This document shows positions 60,600 to 64,000 of a stretch of DNA of 64,000 nt, one piece after another; position 1 is the stretch's first letter; each line of letters opens with the position of its first letter. This DNA comes from Myxococcales bacterium. Lineage in GTDB: Bacteria; Myxococcota_A; Polyangia; Polyangiales; Ga0077539. Below the pieces are notes generated by a model. It saw only the letters and a program-made list of their open reading frames with translations, searched no databases and was not told where the DNA came from. The translations under genes and the position numbers were made by a program. The DNA lies in assembly GCA_016793325.1 (NCBI GenBank), contig JAEUKI010000094.1, positions 186,001 to 250,000 of the forward strand, in the 5' to 3' direction.

Positions 60600-62363
60600 G
60601 TGCGAACCGCCTTCGCCCTCGCCCTCGCGCTCTTCGTCGCGCTCTTCGCGCCGCGCCCCGCTGACGCACAACAACGCACGCAGCTCGAAGCGATCCCCGA
60701 TGAAATCGTGCTCGGTTTTCATCCCGCGGAGAACGCCCAAGCCCTCCAGCAGAGCGCCGACGCCCTCGCGCGCGCTCTCTCTGCGCGGATCCAGCTCCCC
60801 GTGCGAGCGTTTGTCACGCTGGACTCGACGGCGCTCGTCGAGGCGATGCGCTCGGGGCAAGTGCACTTCGGCTGGCTCACGCCCGCCCCGCTGATCCTCG
60901 CAGAGCAGTTCTTCGATTGCCGCGTCGTGCTCACGCAGGTCCGCCGCGGGAGCCCGAGCTACTTCTCGGCCCTCGTCGTGCGCGACGACTCTCCGATTCG
61001 AACGCCCGAGGACCTCCGCGGCCGATCGATCGCCTGGATCGAGCCCAACAGCACGTCGGGCTTCGTCATTCCGCGGTATCTGCTCGCGGCGCGAGGGCTC
61101 GAACCCGAGCGAACGTTTCGTCAGCAAGTGTTCGCCGGCGGACACGACTCGGCCGTGCTCGCTGTGTACAACGGCCAGGTCGACGTCGCCGCGGTGTGGG
61201 CCGAGCCCCCGAGCGACGGCGGCGGGGCGTGGACGCGATTTCTACGCAATCGACCGCCGCCTCGACTGCGCCCGATCTTGTACTCGCCGCCCATCCCGTC
61301 GGACGCGGTGGGCGTTCACCCGAATTTTCTCAGGGCCCACGGGGCCCTCGTGCGGTCGGTGAAAAACGCCCTCGTCTCGATGGGACAGAGCGAAGAGGGC
61401 CGCGCGATCTTGCGAAGGCTGAACAGCACGGACGGGTTCATCGAGGCGACGAGCGACCAGTACGCCCTCGTGCGACGCGCGTACGCGCAGAACCGCGCGG
61501 CGCAGCGGTCGCGCGGGTTCGAGCGGCCCTGGGACGTAGCTGTGTTCTCGATTTTGTGTGCGCTCGCCGCGGCGCTCGCGCTGCCGCTGTGGTCTCGCAA
61601 CAAGCGTCGCGCACGCGCGCGCGCGATCCTCGCGTGGACCGCGCTCTCGGCCGCGGCGCTGTGGAGCGCCATCGGCGCGCAGCTCTCGCTCGCCAAGCTC
61701 TTCGCGGGCCGCGCCAACATGTTCGCGTTCGTCCGAGGAATGCTCCCGCCCGATCGCGCCGTCGTCCCATCGGTGATCGAGAGCGCCATCGTCACCGCGC
61801 AGCTGGCCCTCATCGGAACGCTCCTCGCCGTCCCCCTCGCCGTCGTCCTCGCGTTTCTCGCCGCCGAGAACACCATGCCGTCGCGGCCCGTCCGCACGAT
61901 CGTGCGCTTCGCGCTCAACCTCGATCGCTCGGTCGACACGCTCATCCTCGCGCTCGTGCTCGTCAGCGCCGTCGGCCTCGGCCCGCTGCCGGGCGTGCTC
62001 GCGCTCGCGATTCACTCGGTCGGCGCGCTCGCCAAGCAGTTCTACGAGACGCTCGAGACCCTCGACCCGGGCCCGCCCGAGGCGATGCGCGCCGTCGGAA
62101 TGACGCCCACCCAAGTGCTCCGCTGGGGCGTGTGGCCGCAGTTCGCCGCGCACTTCGTCTCGATCGTGCTGTTTCGCTTCGAGCTCAACGTGCGCGTCTC
62201 GACCGTGCTCGGCCTCGTCGGCGCTGGCGGCATTGGATTTCTCCTCATGTCGTACATGCGCGGCGCGGAGTACGCGAAGGTCACCGTCGTCGTCGCCGCG
62301 ATCGTCGCGATGGTGATGGCCCTCGACGCGATCTCGTCCCGGCTTCGCCGCGACGTGAAATAG
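60600..62363 (+). CDS. PhnD-PhnE fusion: phosphonate/phosphate-type binding protein joined to permease
   Basis: 587 residues. A signal peptide (about 1-25) is followed by a PhnD-like substrate-binding domain (about 33-295; EIVLGFHPAENAQAL, HFGWLTPAPLILAEQ, IAWIEPNSTSGFVIPRYLL, GGHDSAVLAVYNGQVDVAA). From about 320 a PhnE-like permease with six transmembrane helices follows, including the EAA-type loop EAMRAVGMTPTQVLRWGVWPQ (split over about 497-517). In most bacteria these are separate proteins with a PhnC ATPase. Here no ATPase gene is seen in the window after it. It would import phosphonate, phosphite or a related oxyanion once an ATPase is supplied from elsewhere. The GTG start at 60600 begins the signal peptide. 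Confidence 0.85.
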   Translation: MRTAFALALALFVALFAPRPADAQQRTQLEAIPDEIVLGFHPAENAQALQQSADALARALSARIQLPVRAFVTLDSTALVEAMRSGQVHFGWLTPAPLILAEQFFDCRVVLTQVRRGSPSYFSALVVRDDSPIRTPEDLRGRSIAWIEPNSTSGFVIPRYLLAARGLEPERTFRQQVFAGGHDSAVLAVYNGQVDVAAVWAEPPSDGGGAWTRFLRNRPPPRLRPILYSPPIPSDAVGVHPNFLRAHGALVRSVKNALVSMGQSEEGRAILRRLNSTDGFIEATSDQYALVRRAYAQNRAAQRSRGFERPWDVAVFSILCALAAALALPLWSRNKRRARARAILAWTALSAAALWSAIGAQLSLAKLFAGRANMFAFVRGMLPPDRAVVPSVIESAIVTAQLALIGTLLAVPLAVVLAFLAAENTMPSRPVRTIVRFALNLDRSVDTLILALVLVSAVGLGPLPGVLALAIHSVGALAKQFYETLETLDPGPPEAMRAVGMTPTQVLRWGVWPQFAAHFVSIVLFRFELNVRVSTVLGLVGAGGIGFLLMSYMRGAEYAKVTVVVAAIVAMVMALDAISSRLRRDVK

Positions 62364-62398
62364 CGAGTCACGCGAACTCCGCGAAAAAAGCCGCGCGA

Positions 62399-62414
62399 CT
62401 CAAACTAGTTTGAG
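62399..62414. promoter_or_regulatory. Perfect 16-bp palindrome, candidate operator
   Basis: CTCAAACTAGTTTGAG, an AT-rich fully symmetric site in an otherwise GC-rich intergenic region, 92 bases upstream of the lipoprotein gene and 36 bases after the transporter stop. It suits a TetR- or MarR-type dimer, or could form a small hairpin. No poly-T follows. The binding protein is unknown. Confidence 0.4.
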
Positions 62415-62505
62415 AGCGCTCGCCGGCTGCGACGCTCACCGTCGAGGGCAGGATCCGCGCTCGTCGCTCGTCGCGCGAGCGTCGGATCGAGAAAGGACTG
62501 CACTC

Positions 62506-64000
62506 ATGCGTCGTTCGTCGATCGTGTTCGCCCTCGCGACCCTCGCGGCCTGTTCGGGGCCTCAAAACACGACAGATTCTTCACCGGACGGAGCCGTCGA
62601 CAGCGCCCTGCCCGACCGAGAGCCCATGGATTCGCAGCCGCCCACGGACGCTCCGATGATGAGCGAAGACAGCGCGAGCCTGCCGGACGCAGACGACGCG
62701 AGCCCGATGGACGCGCTCGTGGAGGACGTCGCGCCCGACTCGGCCGACGACGCGGCGCCTGCGGATGTTCCCACGCCGTTCGACGCGCCCACGGACTCGG
62801 GCGCGGACACCGGCGTCGACGCTGGCGTCGATACGGGCGCAGACACGGGCGCAGACGTTCGCACGCTCCCGGTGCGCATCACGGGACGCGTGCGCTTTCT
62901 CGCGTCGGGCTCGGTCACCGTGACGTTCAACGGCGTCGCGCAGACGTTCAACGCGCTCACAGACGCTGCGCCGATCGCGTTCGACGTGAACACTCCCGCG
63001 CCCGCGACGCGCCACACGATCACGGTCACCGGCGGAAGCACCACGCAGACGTGCTCCGTTCGTTTGCCCACGCCCGAGCCGCTCAACGAGCCCGTCGTCA
63101 ACGGCGTCGAGATCCGCTGCGCGCTCAGCCACCGCGAGGTGCTCACCGCGGACGCCGTGCGCGCGATCGCCATCCCCGGCGCTGCGATGCCGCCGCAACG
63201 GCACCTCACAGAGATGCCCGAGTGGCGCATCAACCAGCCAGACCCCGTGACGGTGCTCTTGTCGACGCACATTCCGTGGCTCGATTTTCAGTCGACGACG
63301 ACCCTCGGCGCGTTCGAAGTCGCGTTCGTCGACACGATGACTGGCAACGTCGTCGGCCGCTCGATCGTGCGACGCGCTAACGGCAACACGCGCGCGATGC
63401 ACGCGAGCAGCGTGACGATGGTCACGCTCCCGCCGGGGCCCCACTTGATTCGCCCGACGTTTCGTCACTTCGACGTCGACGCGACGCGCGGCCCCGTCGA
63501 AATCCAGTTCGGAACTCGCCCCACGCAAGGCATCACGACCGCCAGCCTCGGACCGCGGCAACTCGAGTTCGACGGCGTCTTGCTCGACTCGCTCTCGACC
63601 TTCGACGCCGCGTCGTTCGGTCGATGGATGCCCACGGACTCCGAGCCCGCCGTGCCCGCGGGCGGCTCGCGCACGATCCCGCTCGTGCCCGCGACGCGCC
63701 CGTCGCTCCCTGGCGGAGCCGCGATGCTCTACTCGCTCAACGGCTCGCCCGCGAGCGGCCCCGTGCAGTGGGACATCCTGTCGGACTCGACGACGCTCGC
63801 GCGCGGCGCGGCGTTCTACGACGACGCCGAGATGGCGCATCCGCTGCTCACCGCGCAGCCGTTTCCCATCGCCGCCATGGCGAACATCACCGCGCTGCTC
63901 TCGCGCTTCAGCTACCGAAACAACTTTGGCCCCTCGGACAACACCGTCGTCATCCGCGGCGCGCTCGTGACGACGTTCAACGGGAGCCTGAGCTTTCGCA
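62506..64000 (+). CDS. Lipoprotein with Asp-rich linker, partial (cut by window end)
   Basis: 498 residues visible, open to the end of the window. The leader MRRSSIVFALATLAAC has a good lipobox (C16). An Asp-rich linker (about 20-125, with DTGVDAGVDTGADTGADV) precedes a beta-rich part. About 125-190 contains ITGRVRFLASGSVTVTFNG, and the remainder holds repeated long beta-strand segments. It should be a surface-exposed lipoprotein of the kind common in this window. Function unknown. The start is ATG 62506, 92 bases after the palindrome. Confidence 0.82.
   Translation, partial: MRRSSIVFALATLAACSGPQNTTDSSPDGAVDSALPDREPMDSQPPTDAPMMSEDSASLPDADDASPMDALVEDVAPDSADDAAPADVPTPFDAPTDSGADTGVDAGVDTGADTGADVRTLPVRITGRVRFLASGSVTVTFNGVAQTFNALTDAAPIAFDVNTPAPATRHTITVTGGSTTQTCSVRLPTPEPLNEPVVNGVEIRCALSHREVLTADAVRAIAIPGAAMPPQRHLTEMPEWRINQPDPVTVLLSTHIPWLDFQSTTTLGAFEVAFVDTMTGNVVGRSIVRRANGNTRAMHASSVTMVTLPPGPHLIRPTFRHFDVDATRGPVEIQFGTRPTQGITTASLGPRQLEFDGVLLDSLSTFDAASFGRWMPTDSEPAVPAGGSRTIPLVPATRPSLPGGAAMLYSLNGSPASGPVQWDILSDSTTLARGAAFYDDAEMAHPLLTAQPFPIAAMANITALLSRFSYRNNFGPSDNTVVIRGALVTTFNGSLSFR

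Noticed and set aside
1..64000. tRNA, rRNA or integrase/attachment-site signatures
   Set aside because: No CCA-ended cloverleaf, rRNA consensus, integrase or phage structural gene was recognised by reading. A covariance-model scan would be decisive, but it could not be run.

Overview
The window is GC-rich bacterial chromosome, almost fully coding, with 56 protein genes recognised. I saw no rRNA, tRNA, CRISPR array, prophage or insertion sequence. No stretch over 300 bases lacks a gene; the largest gap is about 240 bases (25544-25781). The gene content points to a myxobacterium-like member of Myxococcota, probably of the Polyangia/Sandaracinus type. The clues are a eukaryote-like Ser/Thr kinase next to an FHA-sigma54 activator, a receiver-like plus DUF4388-like protein, and many secreted lipoproteins with Asp/Thr/Gly/Val linkers. 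Tenascin-like and MopE-like Cys-rich lipoproteins and eukaryote-like enzymes fit the same picture. This is an inference from gene content, not from a marker gene.

Layout. 1-3444: signalling kinase (cut by the window start), small secreted Cys-rich proteins and an FHA-sigma54 regulator. 3536-5848: an unusual cytochrome P450 facing a fatty-acid desaturase. 5919-11768: a Clp/HSP100-type ATPase divergent from a large EF-hand membrane protein. 11775-14663: RlaP-type nucleotidyltransferase, rhodanese, outer-membrane barrel, HU-like protein with a terminator. 14825-16897: YbeY coupled to a DUF362 protein with extra cysteines. 17063-21892: receiver/DUF4388 protein, Pro/Gln/Gly-rich membrane protein, cNMP-binding-domain protein. 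21905-25543: membrane proteins, a periplasmic binding protein, a cupredoxin, a HEAT-repeat protein.

25782-30885 is a compact, co-directional copper/redox-like operon: cytochrome c-like protein, lipoprotein, two-domain multicopper oxidase, His-tailed lipoprotein, TolC-like outer-membrane factor and CopA-type multicopper oxidase. 30895-33401 holds two divergent genes resembling enzymes of the animal Golgi: an NAGPA-type phosphodiester glycosidase and a FAM20-type secreted kinase. 33461-37389: AlkZ-like protein, methyltransferase, PlsC-like acyltransferase and atypical epimerase. 37513-43978: Rpn/PD-(D/E)XK nuclease with coding repeats, glycosyltransferase fusion and three Cys- or Asp-rich lipoproteins. 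43978-44097 is a large imperfect inverted repeat between convergent genes.

44120-50852: MgtE, class II photolyase, a formyltransferase-like pair, an ATPase-like/PglZ-like protein and a degenerate Nudix protein. 50877-58487: zinc-ribbon membrane protein, L,D-transpeptidase, membrane protein and a YhaN/YhaO (Rad50/Mre11-like) pair. 58610-60570: two tandem paralogous membrane proteins. 60600-62363: a PhnD-PhnE fusion transporter. 62506-64000: a lipoprotein cut by the window end.

No single large unknown defence or biosynthetic system is evident. The best leads are the FAM20-like/NAGPA-like pair, the P450 with an altered oxygen-activation site, the PhnD-PhnE fusion without an ATPase, the ATPase-like/PglZ-like protein, the copper operon that has an outer-membrane channel but no pump, and the 120-base inverted-repeat element.
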